A DNA stretch of 64,000 nt from Chryseobacterium sp. PMSZPI (lineage in GTDB: Bacteria > Bacteroidota > Bacteroidia > Flavobacteriales > Weeksellaceae), in the NCBI RefSeq assembly GCF_002835665.1, contig NZ_PIZV01000074.1, positions 62,001-126,000 on the forward strand, written 5' to 3'. Position numbers and translations under genes: made by a program. This document shows, one piece after another, positions 15,983 through 25,542 of the stretch. The stretch's first letter is position 1, and each line of letters starts with the position of its first letter. The notes under the pieces are model-generated. The model was not told where the DNA came from and did no database searches. It was given only the letters and a program-made list of their open reading frames with translations.

Positions 15983-17353
15983 TTATTTAGCATTTTTGTC
16001 TCCGCCAATAACCAATAAAATGGTTTTCAAAATAATGACCAGATCCAATACAAAACTCCAATTTCTGACATAAAATGAATCGGCTAGAACCCGTTTGTTC
16101 ATTTCCACCTCTACATCTCCAAAATCCCCTCGCAATCCATTTACCTGAGCTAATCCTGTAATACCGGGGCTTACCATGCTTCGTAAGCTGTATCTGCCAA
16201 TTTTTGCTTTATAATAATGGTCAACTGCCAGCATATGTGGACGCGGACCAACGACAGACATATCTCCTTTCAAAACATTGATGAATTGTGGAAGTTCATC
16301 GAGACTTGTTTTTCTTAGAAATTTTCCAATAGGAGTAATTCTTGAATCATTTACCTGTGTTGTACGGATGGTAGATTCATTATTAGGAACCATCGTTCTG
16401 AATTTAAAACAATTAAAAATTTCTTCATGGAAACCATATCTTTTTTGTAAGAAAAATACAGGCCCTTTAGAGGTTGCTTTAATAAGGATGGCAATGATTG
16501 GAAAGACCCAGGAACAAATTAAAACAAGAACGATGATCGAAAAAATAATATCGAATGCCCTTTTCATTAGAAAATTGGCATAATAGTCTAGTGGATATCT
16601 GGCTTGATTGAGAACCGGCTGAGTCTGAATATATCCAAGATCATAAAGGAAAAAATCACTTTGTGTTATACTCGGGATTAATGAAATATGAACTTTATTC
16701 TCTTCTGCTAAGCTAAAGATCTGGGATTCTGTTTCTTCATCAAATGAATTTTCAGTAGATAAAAATAGAGTATGAATTTCGTTTTTTTTCCAAAACCCGA
16801 CTAATTTATCACGGCTGATGTCTGAACTTTCGTATTCAAATATTCGATATCCGTAATCTTTTCGCTCTTCAAAAATGTTTTTTAAAATTTCGGTAGAACT
16901 ATTATTTCCCAAAAACATTACATTCCTATAGTTGACTCCTAATGAACGAAGATATTTGATTGCAAAATATATGATTGATTTTGACAAAAAAATAAAAACG
17001 AAAAGATAAAGGGAAAGCCAATAAATATCAGAATTGAAAAAAACATTTTTACTCACCTTTCCGATAAGCAGCACACCCAATATAAAAAATAAAAAGTGGA
17101 TAAAGAGCTTTTCAAGAAACAAAGTATACGTGAGGTTCCTCTGAATGTTGTATATTTTTGTTCTACCACTTAAAAGCATCCAGAACAAAAATAATAAGGT
17201 TAGGGAAAATACATTTTGATACCAGGTTTCTTCATGATATCTTAAACTTTCGTTCCTGCTTATAAAAAAGAATATAAAGATAGATGCAATAACCATGAGG
17301 TCAAGCAAAATAATGATCGATTTCAGGTATCTAGAGTATCGAATTCTCTGCAT
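15983..17353 (-). CDS. Polyprenyl-phosphate sugar phosphotransferase (WcaJ/undecaprenyl-type)
   Basis: 456 residues. Four or five N-terminal membrane helices (about 1-140), a nucleotide-binding-like middle (RNVMFLGNNSSTEIL), one more helix (AFDIIFSIIVLVLICSW) and the C-terminal bacterial sugar transferase domain: FKFRTMVP, LRKTSLDELPQFINVLKGDMSVVGPRP, SPGITGLAQVNG. It would transfer a sugar-1-phosphate from a UDP-sugar onto undecaprenyl phosphate, the first step of exopolysaccharide or O-antigen unit assembly. It is physically separate from the glycan genes at 35.7-41.6 kb but may start the same pathway. Confidence 0.92.
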   Translation of the reverse strand: MQRIRYSRYLKSIIILLDLMVIASIFIFFFISRNESLRYHEETWYQNVFSLTLLFLFWMLLSGRTKIYNIQRNLTYTLFLEKLFIHFLFFILGVLLIGKVSKNVFFNSDIYWLSLYLFVFIFLSKSIIYFAIKYLRSLGVNYRNVMFLGNNSSTEILKNIFEERKDYGYRIFEYESSDISRDKLVGFWKKNEIHTLFLSTENSFDEETESQIFSLAEENKVHISLIPSITQSDFFLYDLGYIQTQPVLNQARYPLDYYANFLMKRAFDIIFSIIVLVLICSWVFPIIAILIKATSKGPVFFLQKRYGFHEEIFNCFKFRTMVPNNESTIRTTQVNDSRITPIGKFLRKTSLDELPQFINVLKGDMSVVGPRPHMLAVDHYYKAKIGRYSLRSMVSPGITGLAQVNGLRGDFGDVEVEMNKRVLADSFYVRNWSFVLDLVIILKTILLVIGGDKNAK

Positions 17354-17394
17354 CTATCGGTATTATCGTATACGGCGAGCTAATTTACATATTT

Positions 17395-18024
17395 TTACGG
17401 TATGTTCAGATATTTATGGGTTTGAACCGAAGCCTGCCACTCAGGATGTTCCAGAATAAAATCCGTAATCTTGGGATACATTTCGTTTCTTTTGCTCCAT
17501 TCGCTTTGAAGGTAAAGTTTACAGTTTTCAGAAACTTTTGCCGCTTGTTCTTGGGCAAATGTAAGATCATGATTGTTGAAAACAATTACTTTAAGTTCAT
17601 TGGCCTTCTGATAAATCTCTTCTTTAGGTAATCCGGTTTTCTTTGGGGATAAAGTGATCCAATCCAATTGTCCACTCATCGGGTAAGCACCAGATGTTTC
17701 AATATGAATAGAGCAGCCTAATTCTTTTAATTTAGAGGTAAGAATATCCAAATTCCACATTAAAGGTTCACCACCTGTTAATACAATGGTTTTACAATGT
17801 TTAGCCGCTGTTTCTGCAATTTCTATTGTATCCATTACTGGGTGCAGGTCCGGATCCCAGCTTTCTTTCACATCACACCAATGGCATCCGACGTCACATC
17901 CTCCTAATCGGATGAAATAGGCTGCTTTTCCGGTGTGTGCTCCTTCTCCTTGTAAAGTGTAAAAATGCTCCATCACAGGGAGCATTTTACCTTCTTTTAA
18001 TAAAATATCTTTTTCTTTATTCAT
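17395..18024 (-). CDS. queE: 7-carboxy-7-deazaguanine synthase QueE
   Basis: About 209 residues from the ATG at 18024. The frame extends to 18063, but that would overlap folD by 32 bp. Radical-SAM enzyme of queuosine/7-deazaguanine synthesis, converting 6-carboxytetrahydropterin. The cluster motif CDVGCHWC (Cys43, Cys47, Cys50) has the CxxxCxxC spacing. EHFYTLQGEGAHTGKAAYF binds substrate, and TGGEPLMWN is the SAM motif. It follows folD by 7 bp, so the two are one transcription unit. Confidence 0.95.
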   Translation of the reverse strand: MNKEKDILLKEGKMLPVMEHFYTLQGEGAHTGKAAYFIRLGGCDVGCHWCDVKESWDPDLHPVMDTIEIAETAAKHCKTIVLTGGEPLMWNLDILTSKLKELGCSIHIETSGAYPMSGQLDWITLSPKKTGLPKEEIYQKANELKVIVFNNHDLTFAQEQAAKVSENCKLYLQSEWSKRNEMYPKITDFILEHPEWQASVQTHKYLNIP

Positions 18025-18031
18025 TTTAAAA

Positions 18032-18916
18032 TTAGTCGTTATAGACCGAAGTTTTGTAAGCAATGATGGTGTTTTTCATCAACATAGCTCTCGTCATTGG
18101 GCCTACTCCTCCAGGTACTGGTGTGATCCAGCTTGCTTTGGCAGCACAGCTGTCAAAATCTACGTCACCTGCCAGATAATATCCTTTTGGAGAATCATCA
18201 TCTACTCTTGTGATCCCAACGTCCACAATTACAGCTCCATCTTTGATCATTTCTCCTTTTAGGAAATGAGGATCTCCTAGAGCCGTGATTACGATGTCTG
18301 CCTTTTTTGTGTATTCTTCGATGTCTTTAGTATATGAATGCGTAAGGGTAACAGTTGAGTTTCCAGGGAAATCTTTTCTTCCCATCAAAATACTCATCGG
18401 TCTTCCTACAATTTTACTTCTTCCAATAATTACACAGTCTTTTCCTTTGGTTTCGATATTATATCTTTCTAATAATGTTAAGATTCCAAAAGGGGTAGCT
18501 GGTAGGAATGTATCCATTTCTAAGGCCATTTTTCCAAAGTTTTCAGGGTGGAATCCGTCCACGTCTTTTCTTGGATCAATAGCGTTGATAATTTTCTCCT
18601 GGTCAACTTGATCAGGCAAAGGTAATTGAACGATGAATCCGTCTACCGCTTTAGATTTATTCAACTCGTCAATTGTCTCCAATAATTCAGATTCCGAAAC
18701 TGTACTTGGAAACTTGATCAGGCTGGATTGGAATCCTACCTCTTCGCAGTCTTTTACTTTTGCATTTACATAAGCCTTACTTGCTCCATTGTTCCCTACA
18801 AGAATTGCCACCAAATGAGGAGCTCTTCTTTTGCTGGCAAGGATTTTTTCCACTTCAGCTTTGATCTCTGCTTTGATTTCCTTGGATACTTTAAGTCCAT
18901 CAAGAATTTCTGCCAT
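18032..18916 (-). CDS. folD: Bifunctional methylene-THF dehydrogenase / methenyl-THF cyclohydrolase FolD
   Basis: 294 residues, full length. Interconverts 5,10-methylene-, methenyl- and 10-formyl-THF using NADP. Motifs: YVNAKVKDCEEVG (catalytic lysine region), QLPLPDQVDQEKIINAIDPRKDVDGFHPEN, VIIGRSKIVGRPMS (dinucleotide-binding loop) and the C-terminal PGGVGPMTRAMLMKNT. Cytoplasmic C1 metabolism. Sits upstream of queE in the same operon. Confidence 0.98.
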   Translation of the reverse strand: MAEILDGLKVSKEIKAEIKAEVEKILASKRRAPHLVAILVGNNGASKAYVNAKVKDCEEVGFQSSLIKFPSTVSESELLETIDELNKSKAVDGFIVQLPLPDQVDQEKIINAIDPRKDVDGFHPENFGKMALEMDTFLPATPFGILTLLERYNIETKGKDCVIIGRSKIVGRPMSILMGRKDFPGNSTVTLTHSYTKDIEEYTKKADIVITALGDPHFLKGEMIKDGAVIVDVGITRVDDDSPKGYYLAGDVDFDSCAAKASWITPVPGGVGPMTRAMLMKNTIIAYKTSVYND

Positions 18917-18989
18917 TTTACTTTTTTACTTTTATTTAGATTTAGATTTTATCAATGCTATAATGTCCTGAAATTCATCAGCTTTCTTT

Positions 18990-20630
18990 TTACTTATTCC
19001 CTTTATAATAATTGATCAATCCGTTGGTGGAGCTATCATGAGAATGTATAGCCTCATTATTTTCAAGCTCCGGAAGGATTTTGTTGGCTAATACTTTTCC
19101 TAATTCAACTCCAAATTGATCAAAACTGAAAATATTCCAGATTACTCCCTGAACGAAAATTTTATGCTCATATAAAGCAATCAATTGTCCAAGTGAAAAT
19201 GGCGTTAATTCTTTGAATAATATTGAGTTAGTTGGTGTGTTTCCGTGGAAAACTTTATAGTTTAATAATTTTTCGATCTCTTCATCGGATTTACCTGAAG
19301 TTCTAAGCTCTTCCTCAACTTCTTCTTCAGTCTTACCAAAAGCAAGGGCTTCTGTTTGTGCAAAGAAGTTGGCCAATAATTTATCCTGATGGTCAGAAAC
19401 CTTATTAGGACTCTTAGCATAGGCAATAAAATCGGCAGGAATTAATTCTGTTCCCTGGTGGATCAGTTGATAAAATGCGTGCTGTCCATTGGTCCCAGGT
19501 TCCCCCCAAATGATGGGTCCTGTTTCATATTCTACAAATTCACCGTTTCTGTCCACACACTTTCCGTTACTTTCCATATCTCCCTGTTGAAGATAAGCAG
19601 CAAATCTGTCCAGATATTGAGAATAAGGAAGGATTGCATAGCTTGTTGCTGCATAGAAATTACGATACCAGATTCCTAAAAGTCCCATTAGTACAGGTAC
19701 GTTTTCTGAGAAGTTCGCAGTCTGGAAGTGTTGGTCAGTATCAAAAGCTCCTTTTAAAAGCTGTTCAAAATTTTCATACCCTACAGACAATACAATGCTT
19801 AGTCCGATAGCACTCCAAAGGGAATATCTTCCGCCTACCCAATCCCAGAATTCGAAAATGTTTTCTTCTGCAATTCCGAACTGTTTAACAGCTTCAATAT
19901 TAGTGGATAACGCTACGAAATGCTTAGCTACATCCTCTTGTTTTCCTGCTTTAAGGAACCAATCTTTTGCGGAGTTAGCATTCGTCATTGTTTCCTGAGT
20001 GGTAAACGTTTTAGAAGCAATGATGAATAGAGTGGTTTCCGGATTCAGGTTTTTAACAACTTCTGCCATATGATTTCCGTCCACATTAGAAACAAAGTGA
20101 ACATCCAGTCTTGTTTTAAAATGCTTTAAAGCGGAACAAACCATTACAGGTCCCAAATCTGAACCTCCGATTCCGATGTTTACGACATCTGTGATCTCTT
20201 TTCCACTGAACCCTTTGTGTTCTCCTGAAATGATTTTTTCAGAAAAAGCTTTCATATGGTTCAATACTCTTTTGATCTGAGGCTTAATATTTTCACCGTC
20301 TACAAGAATTTCACGATCAGAGAAATCTCTTAAAGCAGTATGTAAAACTGCTCTTCCTTCTGTTTCATTGATTTTATCACCGGAAAACATTTTAGAAATA
20401 GCATCTTTTAACTGACATTCTTCTGCCAGTTGTAATAAAAGCTCTTTTGTTCTGGAATCAATCAGGTTTTTAGAATAATCGAAAAGATAGTTTTCCTTTT
20501 GCAGAGAGAATTCTTCAAAACGGTTTGGGTTATACTGGAAAAGGCTTCTTAGTTCAAGATCGTTAGATGCAAAATGTTCGTCAAGGGCTTTCCAGCTGTT
20601 GGTTTGTATAGGATTTATTTTTGATAGCAT
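18990..20630 (-). CDS. pgi: Glucose-6-phosphate isomerase
   Basis: 546 residues, full length. Interconverts glucose-6-phosphate and fructose-6-phosphate. Signature pieces: [62 protein letters not shown] and the [13 protein letters not shown]-terminus. It is followed by folD-queE with a 73-bp gap. A -7-like box (TAAATTTG on the minus strand, 20720-20713) would give a ~75-nt leader. Confidence 0.98.
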   Translation of the reverse strand: MLSKINPIQTNSWKALDEHFASNDLELRSLFQYNPNRFEEFSLQKENYLFDYSKNLIDSRTKELLLQLAEECQLKDAISKMFSGDKINETEGRAVLHTALRDFSDREILVDGENIKPQIKRVLNHMKAFSEKIISGEHKGFSGKEITDVVNIGIGGSDLGPVMVCSALKHFKTRLDVHFVSNVDGNHMAEVVKNLNPETTLFIIASKTFTTQETMTNANSAKDWFLKAGKQEDVAKHFVALSTNIEAVKQFGIAEENIFEFWDWVGGRYSLWSAIGLSIVLSVGYENFEQLLKGAFDTDQHFQTANFSENVPVLMGLLGIWYRNFYAATSYAILPYSQYLDRFAAYLQQGDMESNGKCVDRNGEFVEYETGPIIWGEPGTNGQHAFYQLIHQGTELIPADFIAYAKSPNKVSDHQDKLLANFFAQTEALAFGKTEEEVEEELRTSGKSDEEIEKLLNYKVFHGNTPTNSILFKELTPFSLGQLIALYEHKIFVQGVIWNIFSFDQFGVELGKVLANKILPELENNEAIHSHDSSTNGLINYYKGNK

Positions 20631-20712
20631 GTTGTTGAGAATTTATAATTCAGAAAAAATAAGGTACCGGATCAAAATCTATATAAATCCATAACGATTT
20701 ATTTCTGATTTG

Positions 20713-20720
20713 CAAATTTA
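20713..20720 (-). promoter_or_regulatory. Possible -7 promoter element of pgi
   Basis: TAAATTTG read on the minus strand matches TAnnTTTG. A CAAA (TTTG on the minus strand) occurs at 20737-20740, but the 16-nt spacer is shorter than the usual 19, so this is tentative. Confidence 0.4.
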
Positions 20721-20771
20721 AGGAAAAATAAAACCTCAAATAAATTTGAAGATAATAAATAACAATTTTTT

Positions 20772-20803
20772 AAAAAACAAAACCCCGGAAATGATCTGAG
20801 GTT
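20772..20803 (-). terminator. Terminator of the sigma-factor operon
   Basis: On the minus strand, ACCTC pairs with GGGGT around a 12-13 nt loop, followed by TTTTGTTTTTT. It lies 35 bp past the stop of the membrane-protein gene. Confidence 0.6.
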
Positions 20804-20838
20804 CTATTTTTATGAGTTAAAATATGTTTTTTTGAATG

Positions 20839-21444
20839 TTATTCGTCTATTTCGTTCAGAATATGTTCCAATTGTTTGGCCTGGCGTCCATAGATATACT
20901 TTGTCCATAAAACAATATTAACGATAATTGCGATTGTTCCAATAAGAACAGAAATAATGAGAGTTTGTTGATGAGAATTGGTTACATTTTCAAAGGTCAT
21001 TCCTTTTTTAGCCAATATCTTATAGAATTCAAGTCCCAGTGTAATCATGAAGTGAGGGAGAAGCAGGAAGCCAAAAGATTGATATCTTTCCATATTGAGT
21101 TTTAATTCGTGATAGATTTTCCAGAGGCTGCTTTTTGTATTTCCTGTATAAAGTTCCGTCTGCTTGTAAAATTTGTAAAAGCCGAATAAATAATAAGAAG
21201 ATATAACAAAAAGCATCACATAAGAAGTATAATAAATAACATATTGTGAGACTGGAAAATTCAGTATTTGAGGGAAGAATGCCATAAGAATAATAGCCAG
21301 AACCTGTGCCGGAAATTCCCTTTTCATACTTTTTTGTATCTTTTCAATAGGATGTTTGCTTTCCTTTAATTGTTTTATACTGTCTGGAATATGAACATTG
21401 CTGTCTTCATTATTCCACTGTTCTTTTAGTTGATCAAAATTCAT
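20839..21444 (-). CDS. Membrane protein co-transcribed with ECF sigma factor
   Basis: 201 residues. A cytoplasmic N-terminus (MNFDQLKEQWNNEDSN...) of about 45 residues precedes four hydrophobic segments (AQVLAIILMAFFPQIL, YYTSYVMLFVISSYYLF, SFGFLLLPHFMITLGL, LIISVLIGTIAIIVNIVLW). No known domain. The gene overlaps the upstream sigma-factor gene by 11 bp. That arrangement is typical of an anti-sigma factor or another membrane partner of an ECF sigma, so that role is inferred. Confidence 0.7.
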   Translation of the reverse strand: MNFDQLKEQWNNEDSNVHIPDSIKQLKESKHPIEKIQKSMKREFPAQVLAIILMAFFPQILNFPVSQYVIYYTSYVMLFVISSYYLFGFYKFYKQTELYTGNTKSSLWKIYHELKLNMERYQSFGFLLLPHFMITLGLEFYKILAKKGMTFENVTNSHQQTLIISVLIGTIAIIVNIVLWTKYIYGRQAKQLEHILNEIDE

Positions 21445-21943
21445 AACCTGATTTTTTTATGATTTGCTGTATTTTTTCTTTTGTTCTGTTGAGTTTTACA
21501 CGGGCATTGCCTTCGCTGAGCCCGAGGTTGTTTCCAATTTCTTTATGTGACATCCCTTCCATGAAATAAAAGATGACGGCCTTCTCCAGAGGATTCAATT
21601 CCTGAACGGCACGATAAAAGATTTCCAGCTGTTTATCCTTTATAGGATTGTAATCTTCCTGCTGTACCTCAAAATGATGGGGTGAGTCTGTATGGTTTTT
21701 TGCCCTCTGTTTTTCTTTCTTTAAATAGGTAATGGCAGTATTGATGGAAACCCGATACATCCAGGTAGAAAATTCACTGTTTCCTTTAAAGTTCTGATAG
21801 GATTTCCACAGCTGGATAAGGATTTCCTGCTGAAGATCCTCCCGGTCTTCTATGGAATCTGCATAGATCCGGGAAGCTTTGTATAATATGCCTTTGTGCT
21901 GATTAACAAGCTTTAAAAAGGCTGTTTCAGTTGGAGTACTCAC
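21434..21943 (-). CDS. ECF-type RNA polymerase sigma factor
   Basis: 169 residues, GTG start; no in-frame ATG is available upstream. Region 2 covers ASRIYADSIEDREDLQQEILIQLW...FSTWMYRVSINTAITYLK, and region 4 covers LNPLEKAVIFYFMEGMSHKEIGNNLGLSEGNARVKLNRTKEKI (a clear helix-turn-helix). The intervening linker is short, as in group 4 sigma factors. It directs polymerase to a small stress or envelope regulon. The downstream membrane protein overlapping its 3' end is a candidate regulator. It might autoregulate, but no consensus was recognised. Confidence 0.93.
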   Translation of the reverse strand: MSTPTETAFLKLVNQHKGILYKASRIYADSIEDREDLQQEILIQLWKSYQNFKGNSEFSTWMYRVSINTAITYLKKEKQRAKNHTDSPHHFEVQQEDYNPIKDKQLEIFYRAVQELNPLEKAVIFYFMEGMSHKEIGNNLGLSEGNARVKLNRTKEKIQQIIKKSGYEF

Positions 21944-21967
21944 AATAGTTTCATGGTTGGGTTATTA

Positions 21968-22843
21968 TTATAAGTTGGTTACAGGTTTTACTGTATATCC
22001 TTTTGCTTTAAGAAGATTGATGAGCCCGTTATTGCCCCACAAATGACCACTTCCTACTGCAAAGAAAGAGCTTTGTTTTTTCATAATTTCTGGCATTTTT
22101 TCTGCCCATTTTATATTTCGGTCAGTCAGCATAAATTGTTCCTGTTTATTATTCATGAATTTTGGGTCTTTAATAAGCTGGTCCAGGTTTTTTAAATTTT
22201 CATTTTTAAAAGCTTCCGTCATTTTTTGTGAAGCGATAGTATATTCATTACTTAATTTCAGTTGATATATCACTTCTTTCAGATCATATGATTGGCCAAT
22301 TGCATTAATTTGGTCGTTAACCTTTTCCAGTCCATTCACACTTTTCTTGTTTTTTAAAGCTTCTTTTAACAGTTCAATTTCGTACATTTTCACTTCATTT
22401 TGGGGACATGGGATTGCTTTTGTAGCAACAAGAGAGTAAAGAGCTTGTGGGCTGTGGCTGTCAACGTTTTTCAGGTTGGTTCCATAGTCGGCAAGTATTT
22501 TGTCCAGTTCTTTTGCTTCCTCAGGAGTCAGTTGTTCAGAAATCTTTTTATCCGCAGCCATCATTTTCTGCATCGCAGCCATTTCATTTTGATCGATGTA
22601 ATTGATTTCCATTACAAAATTTTCAGTTTGATTAAGAGCTTTCCAGGTTTTAGGTTTTATTTCAAAATCTTTATTGCATAAGATATGAAATGTTCCGGCA
22701 ATGTAAGATGGTTTAGAAAGTCCGTTTCCGGATACTTCCCATAGCAGGCTGTTCTCATTCTCTGTATTCTTATTCTGTGCAGTGGCTGTTGTGAAATGTA
22801 CTGACAGTAATGCAGCGAATCCAAGTTTCATTAAATTTTTCAT
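21968..22843 (-). CDS. TraB/GumN family protein
   Basis: 291 residues with a signal peptide (MKNLMKLGFAALLSVHFTTATAQN). The N-terminal LLWEVSGNGLSKPSYIAGTFHIL and the C-terminal SSFFAVGSGHLWGNNGLINLLKAKGYTV are the two conserved GTxH/GxxHL blocks of the family, which has a proposed metal-dependent protease-like (Tiki-type) active site. Periplasmic. It lies 24 bp upstream of the sigma-factor gene and may belong to the same operon. Confidence 0.88.
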   Translation of the reverse strand: MKNLMKLGFAALLSVHFTTATAQNKNTENENSLLWEVSGNGLSKPSYIAGTFHILCNKDFEIKPKTWKALNQTENFVMEINYIDQNEMAAMQKMMAADKKISEQLTPEEAKELDKILADYGTNLKNVDSHSPQALYSLVATKAIPCPQNEVKMYEIELLKEALKNKKSVNGLEKVNDQINAIGQSYDLKEVIYQLKLSNEYTIASQKMTEAFKNENLKNLDQLIKDPKFMNNKQEQFMLTDRNIKWAEKMPEIMKKQSSFFAVGSGHLWGNNGLINLLKAKGYTVKPVTNL

Positions 22844-22932
22844 AGTATTTATTTTTTTTGATTTTCTGTTCTTTTAAACAGTAGGTAAGGGGTGCATTAC
22901 AATCGTTACAGTTTTTTTTCAAAAAAATAAAA

Positions 22933-22952
22933 ACCTCCTGAAAACAGGAGGC
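22933..22952 (-). terminator. Terminator of the DUF4349 gene
   Basis: CCTCCTG / CAGGAGG stem with an AAAA loop (22934-22951), followed on the minus strand by TTTTTATTTTTTT. Confidence 0.85.
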
Positions 22953-22986
22953 TGTAAAATCTAAAATTATGATGATAACCTATAGG

Positions 22987-23907
22987 TTAGGAGCTCTGTT
23001 CTGGAGACTTCGGAAGTTCAGATCTGCTAGATTTTCTTTTTCTTAAGAAATAAAACAACCCGCCAGCAATTAATACAATGGGCCAGATGTTGATAAGCCC
23101 TACAATAATTCTTTGAATCAGGTAAAATCCATACACAAAACCGTCTTTTGCATCATGAATAAAATTGTATTTGTACTTATTATCAATGCTGTCTGTATTC
23201 GTAACTGCTATTTCTGCAATCCGTAGTTTAGGTTCTTTGATGTAGATGTCAACCGTGCTGTACTTCAGGTTGTCTGCCATACTCATGGTATTCAGTTTCT
23301 GAAGATTCCCTTCAGATATATTATTGTCATCTAAGGTTACTTTGTCTTTATTGGTTTTTATCTTCTCAATGTTTTCTGAAGTTTTCTGGTTTCTTTTCGC
23401 TTCAAGCTCCGAATATTTGATATTGGCAGTAACATCTTCTGCATTGATTGTTCTTGAATTTAAAAATAATTTGCTGGTGTTGATAGCTGTTAAAAGTTCT
23501 CCAAGCTTTTCGGTAGGAACTCTTACCTGCATTGTGTTTTCAGTCTTGTATTTTTTGATAAGCATGGCTTCAGTATCAGAAGTGTTGTAAGTGTCTTCAT
23601 AAGCCACATTGCTTTGCAGATTGCTTTTGGTAACAAAACCTCCAAGATCCTGAACAGACTTTTCAATAGCAATGGTAGCATTGTAGGCATCTTTTACCTC
23701 CATATTCACATCTGCAGTCTTGATGAACTTTTTGTCTTTGACTTCCATACTTGCAGCAGACGAAATGCTGTCTGATACTATGGCTGAAGAATCTGTTGAA
23801 GCTTCATAACTTTTAAGTTCACCGCTGGTGGCTTCACTCTTTTTACATGAATAAATACCCAGTAAAAGAACAGCTGATAATGATAGTGTAATGTAATTCG
23901 TTTTCAT
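22987..23907 (-). CDS. DUF4349 domain lipoprotein
   Basis: About 306 residues from the ATG at 23907; the upstream frame from 23940 adds 11 residues that break the signal peptide. The signal ends in a lipobox (LLLGIYSCKKS). The body has the DUF4349 pattern, starting FIKTADVNMEVKDAYNATIAIEKSVQDLGGFVTKSN, with a coiled-coil centre (SELEAKRNQKTSENIEKIKTNK). One C-terminal membrane helix (LINIWPIVLIAGGLFYFL) is followed by a basic tail. So it is anchored at both ends to the envelope. Function unknown. Confidence 0.87.
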   Translation of the reverse strand: MKTNYITLSLSAVLLLGIYSCKKSEATSGELKSYEASTDSSAIVSDSISSAASMEVKDKKFIKTADVNMEVKDAYNATIAIEKSVQDLGGFVTKSNLQSNVAYEDTYNTSDTEAMLIKKYKTENTMQVRVPTEKLGELLTAINTSKLFLNSRTINAEDVTANIKYSELEAKRNQKTSENIEKIKTNKDKVTLDDNNISEGNLQKLNTMSMADNLKYSTVDIYIKEPKLRIAEIAVTNTDSIDNKYKYNFIHDAKDGFVYGFYLIQRIIVGLINIWPIVLIAGGLFYFLRKRKSSRSELPKSPEQSS

Positions 23908-24010
23908 AGCGTAAGATTTTTGAGGTTTTGCTTGAGTCAAAGTTCAGCCACAATTCTTTGTAATGCTTGAAAATGGGAAGTAAAAAACTTGTAAAGAAAA
24001 TATTCTTTTT

Positions 24011-24024
24011 TAATCAATTGATTA
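24011..24024. promoter_or_regulatory. Palindromic candidate operator upstream of acyl-CoA dehydrogenase
   Basis: TAATCAATTGATTA is a perfect 14-bp palindrome in the divergent region between the DUF4349 gene and the dehydrogenase. Its size fits a dimeric HTH regulator. No regulator gene lies next to it. Confidence 0.45.
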
Positions 24025-24117
24025 TTAGAATTTTGTAAAATGAAGTGTGAACTTGGAGCTTATTTTCGGAGTAATTTTTGCTTATGTTTTTACAAACCAA
24101 AATCACAATATATCATT

Positions 24118-25476
24118 ATGTCAAATACCTTTTCTAAAATCAGAAATGCCATAGGACTATTCACGTCCATAGATTTTGATCAGCTAAGTGCTATTTCGCA
24201 AAAAGTAGATTTACCCAAACTGATGCATAATTTTTCAAAGTTGGATGATAAACAGCTTGCCGGACTTATGAAAATGCTGGATCAGGATAAGAAAACGAAA
24301 GAACTTCCTCCCATTGATGGTGATTTTTACGATATCTACCATACTTTATCTCCTGAACAACGGGAAATTCAGCTTAAAGTAAGAGCTTTTATGGAAAAAG
24401 AGGTTAAACCTTTAGTCAATCATTACTGGCTCAGAGACGAGTTTCCTTTCGAATTGATTCCGAAATTTCAGAAACTGGATATCTGTGGAGTAACTTATGA
24501 AGGATACGGCTGCCCGGGAATGCCTTTTTTGATGGAAGGGGTTATTGCAATGGAAATGGCAAGAATTGATGCCTCTATTGCAACTTTTTTTGGAGTACAG
24601 TCCGGGTTGGCAATGGGGTCCATTTATATCTGCGGTTCAGAAGAACAAAAACAGAAATGGCTTCCTCAGATGCAAAAGTTTGAAAAAATAGGTGCTTTTG
24701 GACTTACAGAACCGGAAGTAGGTTCAGGTGCGGCAGGCGGGCTTACCGTTACCTGTAAGAAAACAGAGGAAGGGTGGGTTTTAAATGGTCAGAAAAAATG
24801 GATTGGAAATGCCACTTTTGCAGATCTTGTGATCATTTGGGCAAGAGATTTAGACAGTGGAGAAGTAAAAGGTTTTATTATAGAAAAAGATAATCCGGGA
24901 TATTCTGTTGAGAAAATTAAAGGGAAAATGGCGTTGAGAATTGTTCAGAACGGATTGATTACATTAAAAGACTGTCTGGTAACCGAAGAAAACCGTCTTC
25001 AAAATGCCAATTCCTTTAAAGATACCGGAAAGGTATTGAGAATGACCAGGGCAGGAGTAGCGTGGATGGCGACAGGATGTGCAAGGGGAGCCTATGAAAG
25101 CGCTTTGGATTATACCCGAAAAAGAGAACAATTTGGAAGACCTATTGCTTCTTTTCAAATGATTCAGGGACACTTGGTTGAAATGTTGTCTAACCTTACT
25201 GCTATGCAGACAATGGTATTTAGGTTGTCTGAAATGCAGGATGAAGGTATTTTAAAAGATGAGCATGCTTCCTTAGCCAAAGTTTTTTGTACTCTAAGGA
25301 CAAGGGATATTGTATCCAGAGCTCGGGAAGTTATGGGAGGAAATGGTATTTTGCTGGAATATGATGTGGCAAGGTTTGTAGCAGATGCCGAGGCTATTTA
25401 TTCTTATGAAGGAACAAAAGAAATCAATTCACTTATTGTGGGTCGTTCCATTACAGGTTTTAGCGCTTTTGTATAA
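24118..25476 (+). CDS. Acyl-CoA dehydrogenase, glutaryl-CoA dehydrogenase-like
   Basis: 452 residues from the ATG at 24118; an upstream in-frame ATG at 24040 adds a non-conserved stretch. FAD-dependent alpha,beta-dehydrogenation of an acyl-CoA. Seen: FGLTEPEVGSGAAGG, VLNGQKKWIGNATFADLVIIWAR, YTRKREQFGRPIASFQMIQG and, near the C-terminus, YSYEGTKEINSLIVGRSITG. The glutamate in YEGT is at the catalytic-base position, and this ending resembles glutaryl-CoA dehydrogenases most. Substrate is therefore probably glutaryl-CoA or a short-chain acyl-CoA. It stands alone, with a palindrome upstream. Confidence 0.9.
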   Translation: MSNTFSKIRNAIGLFTSIDFDQLSAISQKVDLPKLMHNFSKLDDKQLAGLMKMLDQDKKTKELPPIDGDFYDIYHTLSPEQREIQLKVRAFMEKEVKPLVNHYWLRDEFPFELIPKFQKLDICGVTYEGYGCPGMPFLMEGVIAMEMARIDASIATFFGVQSGLAMGSIYICGSEEQKQKWLPQMQKFEKIGAFGLTEPEVGSGAAGGLTVTCKKTEEGWVLNGQKKWIGNATFADLVIIWARDLDSGEVKGFIIEKDNPGYSVEKIKGKMALRIVQNGLITLKDCLVTEENRLQNANSFKDTGKVLRMTRAGVAWMATGCARGAYESALDYTRKREQFGRPIASFQMIQGHLVEMLSNLTAMQTMVFRLSEMQDEGILKDEHASLAKVFCTLRTRDIVSRAREVMGGNGILLEYDVARFVADAEAIYSYEGTKEINSLIVGRSITGFSAFV

Positions 25477-25485
25477 ATGTAAAAT

Positions 25486-25531
25486 TGCAGATAATAGTTT
25501 CATAAATATCAGCCGAAGTCTATTATCTGCA
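25486..25531. terminator. Long inverted repeat / probable bidirectional terminator
   Basis: TGCAGATAATAG (25486-25497) and CTATTATCTGCA (25520-25531) form a perfect 12-bp stem with a 22-nt loop, between the convergent dehydrogenase and DoxX genes. It lacks a strong T tract, so termination is inferred from position. Confidence 0.55.
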
Positions 25532-25542
25532 GCTTAGGTGGT

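Noticed and set aside
24040..24117. N-terminal extension of the acyl-CoA dehydrogenase
   Set aside because: The extra 26 residues are Cys/aromatic-rich and unlike the family; a good ATG at 24118 begins the conserved part.
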